A DNA stretch of 64,000 nt from Agromyces cerinus subsp. cerinus (GCF_900142065.1 NZ_FSRJ01000001.1:930001-994000), one strand, 5' to 3'. Shown: positions 52,331-60,776, counted from the first letter of the stretch. Made by a program: numbers and translations. The notes: generated by a model not told the origin, from the sequence alone.

Positions 52331-53170
52331 ATGTACGAACAGCTCGCGGCACTCGCAGACGCCGCCCGATGGCGCATCATCGAGCTCCTCGCGGAACGCC
52401 CCCGCTCGGTGGGCGTCGTGGGGGAGCTCACCGGGTTGCGCCAGCCTCAGGCCAGCAAGCACTTGCAGACGTTGGAGCGCGCAGGGCTCGTCATCTCGCG
52501 CAAGTCGGGCCAGCGGCGCATCTACGCGCTGCAGACCGAGGTGCTTCACGCGGTCGTCGCCGAACTGGGGAGGGTGGCCGCCCACGCTGAAACCAACCGA
52601 GCAGGTCGCGATGCCTTCGATCAGTACATCGCCTCGATCGGCGCGGAGACGGCAGCGGCTTCCGCCGAAGGCTGGGCGGACGAACGCGAATACGTGTTCC
52701 GTCGTGTGCTTCGGGCTTCCCGCGAGGTGGTCTGGAGCCACCTCACCGACCCGGCACTGATCGCCGAATGGTGGACGACCAGGGACCTTCGGCTCGCACG
52801 CATCGAGTTCGGTGCGCGGCCCGGTGACCGCCTGCTGCAGGAGTACGCCGACATCGATGATCCGACGGGCGCAGAGGGGGCGATCGGCCGCGCCGAGGGC
52901 GTCGTCGAATCCGTCAGGCCGAGCGAGCGTCTCGAGTTCGAGCTTTCCCCGTTGCTGCCCGATGGCAGCTCGGCGTTCACCGCGCACTACACCTACACGC
53001 TCGCCGACGCGGGGGAGTGGACCGACTTGGAGGTGCGCCTGCGCATCACCGACAGCACGATTCCATCAGCGGAGTTCATCGCGGGCATCCGCCTCGGGTG
53101 GGACCAGTGCGTGGACAATCTCGCCGCGATCGTCGCGGTGAACGCGAACACCAGTGAGGAAGAAGCATGA
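52331..53170 (+). CDS. ArsR-type HTH fused to SRPBCC (AHSA1-like) domain
   Basis: 279-residue two-domain protein. Residues 1-85 are an ArsR winged helix (LADAARWRIIELLAERPRS, LTGLRQPQASKHLQTLERAG) without the metal-binding cysteines; residues about 115-270 are an SRPBCC/activator-of-Hsp90-like domain (REVVWSHLTDPALIAEWW). In relatives the second domain is a separate gene next to the regulator; here it is fused and likely binds a hydrophobic ligand that relieves repression (inference). The stop overlaps the DHFR-like gene (ATGA). Confidence 0.87.
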   Translation: MYEQLAALADAARWRIIELLAERPRSVGVVGELTGLRQPQASKHLQTLERAGLVISRKSGQRRIYALQTEVLHAVVAELGRVAAHAETNRAGRDAFDQYIASIGAETAAASAEGWADEREYVFRRVLRASREVVWSHLTDPALIAEWWTTRDLRLARIEFGARPGDRLLQEYADIDDPTGAEGAIGRAEGVVESVRPSERLEFELSPLLPDGSSAFTAHYTYTLADAGEWTDLEVRLRITDSTIPSAEFIAGIRLGWDQCVDNLAAIVAVNANTSEEEA

Positions 53171-53772
53171 ATTCCACTCAACGCCGAGTCGTCGTCAACA
53201 CCAGCCTCAGCATCGACGGGTCCTACATCGGTCCTGGCGGTCCGCAGGACTTCGGCTGGGCGATGCCGTACGTGACACTCGACGTCTCGCGCGATCATCT
53301 GACCCGGCTGTGGGAGCCCGCCACGACGGCACTGCTCGGCCGCACGAACGCCGAGGGCTTCATGAGCTACTGGCCGGCCGTCGCGGATCAGGATGACGCG
53401 GACCCGCGTGACCGGGCATACGGTGCCTGGCTGCGCGACGCCGAGAAGGTCGTGCTGTCGAGCACGCTCACCGAGGCGCCGTGGGACCGGACCCGCGTCT
53501 TCGACGAGCCTGCCGAGAACGTCGTCGACCGGTTGAAGGCCGAAGAGGGCGGCGACATCGTCGTGTTCGCAAGCGCGAGCGTGATCAAGGCGCTGCTCCT
53601 CGCTGACCGGGTCGATCGGCTTTCGTTCATGGTGTTCCCCGAGATCCTCGGGGGTGGCGAGCGTCTGTTCGATGCGGGCCTGCCCGCCACGACGTGGGAA
53701 CTCAGCAGCAACGTGACCGGCGAGCACGGCGTCATCGCGCTCACCTACGATCGCGCGCGCAGCGACGGCTGA
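53167..53772 (+). CDS. Dihydrofolate reductase family protein (RibD C-terminal type)
   Basis: 201-residue RibD/DHFR-like NADPH-dependent reductase: VVVNTSLSIDGSYIG near residue 8-22, LLGRTNAEGF, and VVFASASVIKALLLADRVD near 135. It is not the housekeeping DHFR. Coupled by ATGA to the ArsR-SRPBCC regulator, so both respond to the same signal. GAGGAAGAAGC precedes the ATG. A second member of the family lies at 60135-60692. Confidence 0.87.
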   Translation: MNSTQRRVVVNTSLSIDGSYIGPGGPQDFGWAMPYVTLDVSRDHLTRLWEPATTALLGRTNAEGFMSYWPAVADQDDADPRDRAYGAWLRDAEKVVLSSTLTEAPWDRTRVFDEPAENVVDRLKAEEGGDIVVFASASVIKALLLADRVDRLSFMVFPEILGGGERLFDAGLPATTWELSSNVTGEHGVIALTYDRARSDG

Positions 53773-53880
53773 CTCGCGAAGGCGCCTGCCGTGCCGTGCC
53801 ATACGGCTGAGCCTCCGAGAAATCACCTTCCGGTGCCGCCCGACGACGGAATAGGCTCACGACAACGAGAGGCGAACGGC

Positions 53881-54069
53881 ATGGAACTGCTGTTCTGGTT
53901 GGCGGGTTTCGGCGTCATGATCGCGTGCGCCACGGTCTTCCTCGTCGTGCGAGCGCGACGTGCGCGACGGCTCCCGGGTGATCATGACGCATCGATCCCC
54001 GGCGAACGGTCGCACAGCGAAGCGACTGCCGCGGCCCACACCGCCGGTGCCGCTCGCCGAGCGTTCTGA
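53881..54069 (+). CDS. Small single-pass membrane protein (62 aa)
   Basis: A 62-residue protein with one N-terminal transmembrane helix (LLFWLAGFGVMIACATVFLV) followed by RARRARR and a polar tail, so N-out/C-in. No family recognised. TAGGCT lies at about 53852 and GAGAGG before the ATG, supporting expression. It is convergent with the 72-residue membrane protein. Confidence 0.6.
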   Translation: MELLFWLAGFGVMIACATVFLVVRARRARRLPGDHDASIPGERSHSEATAAAHTAGAARRAF

Positions 54070-54119
54070 ACGAACGAACGTACTGACCCGAGGGCTCGGC
54101 CCCAGCCGGCGGTCGAGCG

Positions 54120-54338
54120 TTAGTAGCGCTCCCGCGGGTTGCGCGTGAGTCGCTCTGCGTCATCGATTGCGTGCTGGCGAGCGACTTCGGCGTCGGTCTG
54201 CTTGGTCATCCGGCTCGAGGTCGTGCTGCGTCGCCGCTTCAGCCAGCTTGCGATGAAGCCACCACCGACGAGCACGACCGCGAGAATGCCGAGCGTCAGC
54301 CATCCGCTCGCATCCATGTCGGGAGGAAGGTCGCTCAT
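54120..54338 (-). CDS. Small single-pass membrane protein (72 aa)
   Basis: 72 residues: MSDLPPDMDASG, a transmembrane helix (WLTLGILAVVLVGGGFIASWL), KRRR and a polar, charged tail. The family is unknown. TAGACT (54345-54350, minus) six bases before ATG 54338 gives a leaderless start. It lies downstream of the response regulator and 29-residue ORF but has its own promoter. Confidence 0.65.
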   Translation of the reverse strand: MSDLPPDMDASGWLTLGILAVVLVGGGFIASWLKRRRSTTSSRMTKQTDAEVARQHAIDDAERLTRNPRERY

Positions 54339-54389
54339 GGCGGCAGTCTAGGCCTGCTCCAGCCCTTCCGATCGGCAACGTCTCGAGGA

Positions 54390-54479
54390 TCACCCGGAGG
54401 GTTCGTCGTACGGGTCGGGCAGGTAGGCGCTGATGTCGATCGGTTCGGTCGGCGGCAGGTCGCTCGCAGGATCGGTCAT
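54390..54479 (-). CDS. 29-residue small protein downstream of the response regulator
   Basis: An acidic, Pro-rich peptide starting MTDPASDLPPTEPIDISAYL and ending DEPSG, with no hydrophobic segment. The regulator stop TGA is followed by GGAGTCCGTC and ATG: TGAGGAG provides a ribosome-binding site six bases before the start, with 10 bp between the genes. This supports real translation. It could modulate the two-component system; no homologue known to me. Confidence 0.55.
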   Translation of the reverse strand: MTDPASDLPPTEPIDISAYLPDPYDEPSG

Positions 54480-54489
54480 GACGGACTCC

Positions 54490-55143
54490 TCACTGGACGA
54501 GGTGGTGATTGTAGGCGTGGGCGACGACCTGCAGCCGAGAGGCGAGGTCGAGCTTCGCGAGGATGCTGGAGATGTGCGACTTGACGGTGGTCTCGCCGAT
54601 GTACGCGGATTCGGCGATCTCGGCGTTCGACAGGCCGCGTGCCGCGAGGAGGTAGACCTCTCGTTCTCGGGCCGTCAGCGCGGCGATCGCCTGCTGGTCC
54701 GGCTCGACGCGCACCGCGGGGGCCAGATCGCGGATGAGCGCGAGCGTGGTGGAGGGCGCGTAGACGGAGTTCCCCTCGTGCACGGTGCGAATCGCCGCCA
54801 GAAGCAGTTCGGGCCTGGCGTCCTTCATGAGGAAGCCGTGAGCGCCGGCGTCGATCGCGTGCGCGACCGCCTCCTGACGCTGGTGCGTCGTGAGCACGAT
54901 GACTCGTGAGTCGGGGGAGTCGACCAGCACTCTCCGGGTGGCGGTGATGCCGTCGGTCTTCGGCATGCGGATGTCCATGAGGATGACGTCGGGGTGCACC
55001 TCCGCGGCAAGGGTGACGACGTCGTCACCGTCGTGCGCGGTGCCGGCGAACTCGAGGTCCGGTTGAGACCGGATGATCATCTCGATGCCCGCGCAGAACA
55101 GCACATGGTCGTCTGCGATGGCGACGCGGATGCGTTCACTCAT
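54490..55143 (-). CDS. NarL/FixJ family response regulator
   Basis: 217-residue regulator. The receiver domain carries ADDH, the phosphoacceptor Asp in VILMDIRMPKTDG near residue 54, T/S in LTTH and the Lys in FLMKDA; the LuxR-type HTH is LTAREREVYLLAARGLSNAEIAESAYIGETTVKSHISSIL near 150-190. It is coupled to the histidine kinase by a 4-bp overlap. DNA targets are unknown; the adjacent small protein may belong to the unit. Confidence 0.92.
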   Translation of the reverse strand: MSERIRVAIADDHVLFCAGIEMIIRSQPDLEFAGTAHDGDDVVTLAAEVHPDVILMDIRMPKTDGITATRRVLVDSPDSRVIVLTTHQRQEAVAHAIDAGAHGFLMKDARPELLLAAIRTVHEGNSVYAPSTTLALIRDLAPAVRVEPDQQAIAALTAREREVYLLAARGLSNAEIAESAYIGETTVKSHISSILAKLDLASRLQVVAHAYNHHLVQ

Positions 55144-56414
55144 ACGGCGGCCTCGATCTCAGGTCTCGTGGGCCTCGCGGGCTCGTCGACCGGGATGAAC
55201 GCGTTGACGATGAACGCGTCCCCCTCGTCGACGGAGGCGGTGAGCCAGCCGCCGGCGATCTGCGCGCGTTCCTGCATGCCACGGATTCCGCGCCCCGGGC
55301 GAGTCGCACCCGTCATGGAGGCCGGTGTCGCGATCATGAGCGCCAGACCGGGCCCCCTCCAGTCCAACGTGACCGTCGTGGAGCCGTCGGTGTCGGCGTG
55401 CCGGACCGCGTTCGTGAGTGCCTCCTGCACGATCCGGAAGACGCTCAGCTGTTGGATGGGGGACAGCGGCTTGCTCTCGCCGAACTCGGCGTGCACGCAG
55501 GCGATCCCCGCGGCACGTACTCGATCCAGCAGTGCTTGCAGATCGGTGATCTTCGGACGTTCCGCTTCTCCGAGTACGGGGCCCGAGTCCAGGAGCTGGC
55601 GGAGTTCGGTCAACCCATCGCGGGCCGTGTCCGCGATCGTGCTCAGCGCGTTCCGCGAGCTCGTCGAGAGCGAGTCATCCGTCATTCGCGTGCCGTCGGC
55701 CTGGGCGGCGATCACAGCGAGCGAATGCGCCATCACATCGTGCACCTCCTGGGCGAGTTGCTCGCGTTCCGACAGGGCGACCAACTCGACTTCGACCACC
55801 GCGAGATCGCGTTCGAGTGCCTGCGCATGTCGGCGCACGGCGATCGCCTGCCTGGCCATGCGCATGGCAAGCCCGGCGCACCACGCGCCGACAGCGAGCC
55901 CGACCGCGATCACGCAAACCGCAGCGAACATTCCGACGACCTCGAACTCGCCGCCGAGCTGATAGTCGCGGGCGGACTGCGGCGAGTACAGCACCGGCCA
56001 CTCGGCTGCGCCGAAGCTACGGAGGGTCAGGAGCAGGGTCACGGTCACCGCGTAGACGACGGCGACGGGCAGCGAGACCCAATGCACGATGACGCTGCCG
56101 AAGGCGCTGATGTTGAACATCGCGTACAGCAGCGGCAGATACGCCGGCCAACTGGTGCTGCCGAATCTCGCGCTCTCCACCAGCAGTTGCAGCACGAGAA
56201 CCGCACCGATCAGGCCCAAGGCCACGGCCGGCCACCTCTGCGAGATCGCGATCGCGAGACCGAACGCGATGAACGGCAGCACGGTCACGATCGGCCCCAG
56301 CGGGGCATTCCCGAGGCGTCCGGCCTCCGCGATCCACCACAGGACGATGTAGGCCACTCCGGCAGCAGGTGCAAGGAGAAGGAGCCAGCTCGGTCGCGAC
56401 GATTTCAGATCCAC
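55140..56414 (-). CDS. Sensor histidine kinase (NarL-type, HisKA_3)
   Basis: 424-residue membrane kinase. About five to six N-terminal helices (residues 5-180) without a large external domain suggest membrane-derived signal sensing. The dimerisation motif REQLAQEVHDVMAHSLAVIAAQ holds the phosphorylated His near 230; the ATP domain has VQEALTNAVRHA (N box) and GRGIRGMQERA. GTG 56414 is chosen as TACGTT lies six bases upstream; GTG 56456 would add 14 residues. ATGA overlap with the regulator. Confidence 0.9.
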   Translation of the reverse strand: MDLKSSRPSWLLLLAPAAGVAYIVLWWIAEAGRLGNAPLGPIVTVLPFIAFGLAIAISQRWPAVALGLIGAVLVLQLLVESARFGSTSWPAYLPLLYAMFNISAFGSVIVHWVSLPVAVVYAVTVTLLLTLRSFGAAEWPVLYSPQSARDYQLGGEFEVVGMFAAVCVIAVGLAVGAWCAGLAMRMARQAIAVRRHAQALERDLAVVEVELVALSEREQLAQEVHDVMAHSLAVIAAQADGTRMTDDSLSTSSRNALSTIADTARDGLTELRQLLDSGPVLGEAERPKITDLQALLDRVRAAGIACVHAEFGESKPLSPIQQLSVFRIVQEALTNAVRHADTDGSTTVTLDWRGPGLALMIATPASMTGATRPGRGIRGMQERAQIAGGWLTASVDEGDAFIVNAFIPVDEPARPTRPEIEAAV

Positions 56415-56574
56415 AGGGCAAACGTATGGCCCGGTCGCGGCTCCGGAATCAACCACAACGCGATGTCCTCCAGACGAACCGGCAATCTCGTCCCGAAGGA
56501 GGACACCGCGCGGGGAGTGCTCTCAGCGGCCTCAGTGCTTCCGCGGGCCACGCCGATCTGCCATCATCTCGTTC

Positions 56575-56961
56575 ATGCATCCGCTTCCACCGCCGCACGA
56601 CTCAGCCGCGCCGGGTTGGTACGTCGACCCGCTGGCCGGCGACATGCTGCGATGGTGGGACGGAAGCAACTGGTCGGAGACCGAGTTCAAACTCGCCAGA
56701 ACCATGATCACGACCGAGGTTCGCAGAGACTTCCTGCTCGGTCCCCTCGGACGTCGCGGCTCGGTGATCAACGTCGTGTTCTGCTCTGCGCTCGTAGTCG
56801 TCGGGATCGTGTTCGCGCTGACGATGCATCCGTTCTTGTGGGGGATCGTGGCCGTCTGCGGATTCCTCGACGTGATCTTCATCGTGATGGCGATTGCCGT
56901 TCACCACTTCGACATTCCGGCAACCTTCCAACGGCTGATCTGGCCTTCGGAAAAGTCGTGA
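56575..56961 (+). CDS. DUF2510 domain membrane protein
   Basis: 128-residue protein. The N-terminal DUF2510 signature APGWYVDPLAGDMLRWWDGSNWSE (Trp-rich, about residues 12-35) is followed by two transmembrane helices around 63-83 and 85-110 (INVVFCSALVVVGIVFALTM). DUF2510 is common in Actinobacteria, with unknown function. It overlaps the next gene by one base (TGATG). No clear ribosome-binding site. Confidence 0.75.
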   Translation: MHPLPPPHDSAAPGWYVDPLAGDMLRWWDGSNWSETEFKLARTMITTEVRRDFLLGPLGRRGSVINVVFCSALVVVGIVFALTMHPFLWGIVAVCGFLDVIFIVMAIAVHHFDIPATFQRLIWPSEKS

Positions 56962-57335
56962 TGGGCGAACGAGGGCCCTGTCTGCTCGTCTCGGCCACGT
57001 ACACGTTCGAGAGCGAGGCCCGAGCAAGAGAACTCGGTGTGACCGGCCGACTCGATCGGCCTCGAAGCGGGCACACCCATCGGATACTCCATCTCGCCGA
57101 CGCGATCCGGGTGCCGGGAGAGGACTGGCGGGTTCGACAGCACGAACACGATCGCCTGCTGGAATCCGTCGCGCATGCAGCAAAGGATCAGTCGATCGCA
57201 CTTCCGACGGAAGGCGTCGACCTCGCTGTTCGGATCAGTTTCAGCGACGACGGCGAGCAACTCGGCTTCGCGCTTGCAACTGCGTTTCTCCGGGAGTGGG
57301 CTTACCTCGGCGGCGTCCTGTTCATCGACAATTGA
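56961..57335 (+). CDS. Uncharacterised protein coupled to the DUF2510 gene
   Basis: 124-residue soluble protein starting MGERGPCLLVSATYTFESEA and ending AYLGGVLFIDN. I do not recognise the family with confidence; the overall pattern (N-terminal strand, variable G-R-x-R-x-x-S-G, W, C-terminal LGGVLFID) slightly resembles DUF4279/immunity-type proteins. One-base overlap with the DUF2510 gene implies co-translation. Confidence 0.55.
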   Translation: MGERGPCLLVSATYTFESEARARELGVTGRLDRPRSGHTHRILHLADAIRVPGEDWRVRQHEHDRLLESVAHAAKDQSIALPTEGVDLAVRISFSDDGEQLGFALATAFLREWAYLGGVLFIDN

Positions 57336-57395
57336 CGTCCTGGACTACGTCCGACCGTTTCTGAAGCGAGAGATGATCAATCGCCACATCTGTGA

Positions 57396-57929
57396 TCAAC
57401 TCAACGCCCCGGGCGCGATGTACTCCCTCAGTGTCCCCGCCAATGGCGGCACGTCCACCGCCGTGGTCGTCTCGACCGATATCACGGGCAGGCCTGTGAT
57501 GGGAGCTGCGGATGAGCTGAGCAGCTCCCACTCTGGAAGGCGCCCAGCATCGGCATGCGCAGCGTGGCGATCACGCGTGAGGAATCGCTCCCGTGCAATA
57601 TCCAGCGATGTATGGCACCAGATCTCGACGCCGCGCGGTGCCCCCAGGGCCTCGAAGCCGCGACGAAAATGCGAGTCGTCTCGACCTGCCGCCCAGAAGG
57701 ATTCGACGATCACCGTTCCGCTGAGCATCCTTGCGATCGCCCAGAGGTTCTCAGCGGCGACCGCTCCCAGCTGCGATGTCGGCAGCGAGACGTTCATCGC
57801 GTCGCTGAGGGCCTCCTTGATCGCATCCTTCGCGATCAGAGGAACCGCGAGTTCTCGAGCGAGCGAACCGGCCAGTGTCGTCTTGCCCGCACCCGGAACG
57901 CCGTTCACAACAATCAGGAAGTCGATCAC
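57396..57929 (-). CDS. P-loop kinase-like AAA protein
   Basis: 177-residue P-loop NTPase: VIDFLIVVNGVPGAGKTTLA with Walker A GVPGAGKTT at residues 10-18, IAKDAIKEALSDAM, and TVIVESFWAAGRDD as possible Walker B/active-site Glu. It resembles small-molecule kinases and zeta-toxin-like proteins; substrate unknown. GTG 57929 follows TACGCT (minus 57936-57941) by six bases; reading to 58055 lacks a promoter. It is convergent with 56961-57335. Confidence 0.75.
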   Translation of the reverse strand: MIDFLIVVNGVPGAGKTTLAGSLARELAVPLIAKDAIKEALSDAMNVSLPTSQLGAVAAENLWAIARMLSGTVIVESFWAAGRDDSHFRRGFEALGAPRGVEIWCHTSLDIARERFLTRDRHAAHADAGRLPEWELLSSSAAPITGLPVISVETTTAVDVPPLAGTLREYIAPGALS

Positions 57930-58511
57930 GATTCGAGCGTAGATGCAGCGTCTGCTCAGCGCACGAAAACGGATAATGCAGTCCGCTTCCTGGGGTGAAC
58001 CAGGAGCGCTCCAGCTCGTAACACTGAATGGCGAGACCCTCGGCAAGCCGGCCATCTCGACGACGTGTCGACGAAGCGTCTCGAGTATCTAGCGCCCGAG
58101 CCGGAAACTGAGGTATTCGTATCTTTCCCTAGGCTCATTCTCACTGACGCAACGACGCAGCGGATCGCATGGGACAGCAGGTGCGGTCGGTTTGCGTTTG
58201 ATGGTGCTTCTCCGGGGAACATGCTGTCGCATTGGTTGAGCGTTCGATGGAGCTCCGGTGAGGTAGCCGATAATGCACATTATGTCGGAAAGTGTATCCC
58301 CTATCTGCAGGAATGCGGGATCTGGCTCGCTCGAGCTCGCCATCGTGGAGTTCCTTGTCGGTGGGAGGTCACCGATGGCGGGGTCGTTCCGCATGCCCGC
58401 GGGTTGGGGTGCAGTCAGAGGATTGGCCGGGTTCTGCAGATGGGATCGCCGAGCAGATATCACACGACCCCGAAGTTGGTAACATGTCACCCGCTACAGG
58501 TTGGAGGTCGA
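57930..58511. other. Gene-poor stretch with lower GC
   Basis: This 582-bp region holds no open frame with codon structure or initiation signals that I trust. It contains a promoter (TACGCT) for the kinase, an AT-rich palindrome ATAATG-CA-CATTAT at 58270-58283, and at its end the ribosome-binding site GGAGG of the next gene. It may be a remnant of lost genes or a regulatory zone. Confidence 0.5.
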
Positions 58512-58982
58512 ATGCCCACTACTCAACTGGCACGGGACGAGATGGAGCTTGACTCGATCGCATACGCCTTCTTCGCCGCGTTCTCCTCATCCGATCTGAA
58601 GCCGGTCGACCTCGCAGAGCTGCGAGAGCTGTTCCTTCCCGGCGCCACCATCATTGCGGTTGCTGCGAACGGTGTGGCCAATCGGTATGACGTCGAGAGC
58701 TTCATCGAACCGCGGGAGGCACTCTTGAACAGCGGGCGTCTGCTGGGATTCTCCGAACGGGAAGTCACCGCTGAGATGCGGATCTTCGGAGACATCGCGC
58801 AGCGTTGGAGCCTGTACAGCAAATCAGGCACCCTGGATGGCCGGTCGGCCGACGGCTGGGGCCGAAAAGCAGCTCACTTCGTGCGTACGGTAGCTGGTTG
58901 GCGGATCAGTGCCATCATCTGGCAAGACGGTGCGGAAGGCTCCGAGATCCCCACGGCCCGACCGTCGGCGTCGACGGCCTGA
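58512..58982 (+). CDS. SnoaL/NTF2-like (DUF4440) family protein
   Basis: 156-residue cone-shaped NTF2-like protein: AYAFFAAFSSSDLKPVDLAELRELFLP, the middle GDIAQRWSLYSKSG and C-terminal RTVAGWRISAIIWQDG. Such proteins are isomerases, cyclases or carriers; role unknown. TTGGAGGT lies six bases before ATG 58512. Codon use is less GC3-biased than in the first half of the window. Confidence 0.7.
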   Translation: MPTTQLARDEMELDSIAYAFFAAFSSSDLKPVDLAELRELFLPGATIIAVAANGVANRYDVESFIEPREALLNSGRLLGFSEREVTAEMRIFGDIAQRWSLYSKSGTLDGRSADGWGRKAAHFVRTVAGWRISAIIWQDGAEGSEIPTARPSASTA

Positions 58983-59163
58983 GTTTCGCGAGGGCCACGC
59001 GCTCCAGGTCCCGCCCGAAGCGCAATTGCGACTCCCGTCGGCAATCTCGCGACCGCACACCGCTCCCCCGTCGGCGCGAGACGGGATCTGGCGCGGCCGA
59101 GCTCACCACGTCGGCTGCGACAATCGCTGTCCGGTTCTCACAGCACGGTGGTAGAACGGCGGG

Positions 59164-59949
59164 GTGCACAAGATTCTCACGTTCCATGATCAGCTGCGGC
59201 TGATCGACGAAAGGTCGGCCGCCTTCCGCGCTGCGGTGGCCGCGGCACCCAGCCTCGACGTTCGGATGGCGACCCATCCTGCGCGGACGCTGTTCGATCA
59301 CGTGGAGCACGTGGGCATGGGTCGCCGCAAGGCAGCCGCCATCGTCGCCGCCGGGCCCGCGGACGGTCCGCCGGAGGAGTCCGTATGGGGAGGCGGCACG
59401 GGTGCACCTCGGGAGCGCGAGGCCCTCCTGGCCTGGTGGGTCGAGTCCGTCGAACACCTGGCGAATGTGCTGCGCGAGGCGGGTCCGGATCGCGGTTGCT
59501 GGACCTGGTGGGCGGATTCGCCGGCACCGCAGACCTCCGGGGCTTGGGCGCGGCGGCAGCTCCACGAGATCGCGGTGCACACCTACGACGTCCAGCTCAC
59601 TGGGGGTGTCCCGCAGCCGGTACCGGAGCGGATCGCCCTCGACGGCTTCGACGACTGCCAGTTCACCCTCTGCGCGACGACGGTCGCCTGGCCATACGAA
59701 CCCGCCATCGTCGATTACCACGCCACCGAGGGCCAATCCTGGCGCCTCCGGCTGTCCCACAACGGAGCACAAGTCGCCCACCTCGCGCCCGCTGCCGGCG
59801 AGGACCCCGACACGGCCGACGCCTCCGCCCGGGGCACGGCCAGCGACCTGGTCCTGTTCTTCTACGGCCGCATACCGCTGGATTCGCTTGAGTTCGAAGG
59901 CGACCGTCGTATCTTCGATCGGCTCGCAGCCTGGGACCCGTCCGTGTGA
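59164..59949 (+). CDS. Maleylpyruvate isomerase/mycothiol-dependent (MDMPI) family protein
   Basis: 261-residue DinB-like protein. The N-terminal helical bundle (RLIDERSAAFRAAV, DHVEHVGMGRRKA) holds metal-binding His residues; RRQLHEIAVHTYDVQL near residue 140 is the third His segment (HExxxHxxD), followed by an MDMPI C-terminal domain. In Actinobacteria this family uses mycothiol as cofactor. Substrate unknown. GTG 59164 lies six bases after TAGAAC. Confidence 0.82.
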   Translation: MHKILTFHDQLRLIDERSAAFRAAVAAAPSLDVRMATHPARTLFDHVEHVGMGRRKAAAIVAAGPADGPPEESVWGGGTGAPREREALLAWWVESVEHLANVLREAGPDRGCWTWWADSPAPQTSGAWARRQLHEIAVHTYDVQLTGGVPQPVPERIALDGFDDCQFTLCATTVAWPYEPAIVDYHATEGQSWRLRLSHNGAQVAHLAPAAGEDPDTADASARGTASDLVLFFYGRIPLDSLEFEGDRRIFDRLAAWDPSV

Positions 59950-60054
59950 CAACCGACGACAGGCGATCTCGTGCACACACACTCGGCGGGTGTGTGCATC
60001 CGGATTCGTGCGCCGACACTGCCGTGAGACGGCGAGGCTGACTATCCTCGGCCC

Positions 60055-60087
60055 ATGAGCGGTTCAACGAAGAGGCGGTCTGGCTGA
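60055..60087 (+). CDS. Putative 10-residue leader ORF upstream of DHFR-like gene
   Basis: ATG with TATCCT (60043-60048) six bases upstream and a TGA after ten codons (MSGSTKRRSG). It has the same spacing as the leaderless genes of the window, so this may be where the transcript of the downstream reductase starts. It could also be a chance ORF. Confidence 0.3.
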   Translation: MSGSTKRRSG

Positions 60088-60134
60088 CCGTCGGTCCGGC
60101 GAGAACGCGCTGCGCATCAAGGGAGAGCACTGAG

Positions 60135-60692
60135 ATGAGACCACTTCGCTACTCGATCAACGTCACGCTCGACGGGTGCTGCCATCACGAGGCAGGGCTC
60201 CCTCCGGACGAGGAGTCGATGCGCTACTGGACCGCTGAGATGGAGCGAGCCGATGCCCTAATGTTCGGCCGGGTGACCTACAAGATGATGGAGTCGGCGT
60301 GGCGGAAGCCTGCCATGGACAGGTGGCCTGACTGGATGGATGAGTGGCAGATGCCGTTCGCCGAGACCATCGACCGGGCGAGGAAGTACGTCGTGTCGAG
60401 CACGCTGAGCGGAGTCGATTGGAATGCCGAGCTGGTACGAGGCGACTTGGGGCAGGCGGTTCAGCGGCTCAAGCAGGAGCCAGGCGAGGGCCTGTGGGTC
60501 GGTGGCGTGACGCTCCCCCTGGCGCTGGCTGATCTTGGACTGATCGACGAGTACGAGTTCCTCGTGCAGCCGGTCCTTGCCGGACGCGGGCCGACGTTGC
60601 TCGCCGGCCTGCGCGAGCGCATCCAGCTCGAGCTCGTGGATCGCCATGAGTTCCGGTCGGGGGCGGTCGCCATGCGATACCGGCCCACATGA
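60135..60692 (+). CDS. Dihydrofolate reductase family protein (RibD C-terminal type)
   Basis: 185-residue RibD/DHFR-like protein: LRYSINVTLDGCCHHEAG, ADALMFGRVTYKMMESAW near residue 38-55, VVSSTLSG and GEGLWVGGVTLPLALADLGLIDEYEF near 120. The second such protein in the accessory half. GGGAGAG lies upstream of ATG 60135. A Cys pair (GCCHH) near the N-terminus is unusual. No regulator is adjacent. Confidence 0.85.
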   Translation: MRPLRYSINVTLDGCCHHEAGLPPDEESMRYWTAEMERADALMFGRVTYKMMESAWRKPAMDRWPDWMDEWQMPFAETIDRARKYVVSSTLSGVDWNAELVRGDLGQAVQRLKQEPGEGLWVGGVTLPLALADLGLIDEYEFLVQPVLAGRGPTLLAGLRERIQLELVDRHEFRSGAVAMRYRPT

Positions 60693-60776
60693 GCAAAACG
60701 ATGCCGCTCCCCCGCGAGCATGCGTGGATGGGTACTGGGTCGTGTCAGCTGACCCCGCCGTTTCGCCGCGGCATCC

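Noticed and set aside
54070..54119. Terminator between the two small membrane-protein genes
   Set aside because: No stable hairpin of more than five base pairs.
58089..58490. 133-codon minus-strand frame in the gene-poor stretch
   Set aside because: No ribosome-binding site or leaderless -10, no domain, and mixed codon use.
58065..58511. N-terminal extension of the SnoaL-like gene
   Set aside because: The frame is open but without sensible protein sequence, and a good GGAGG site marks ATG 58512 as the start.
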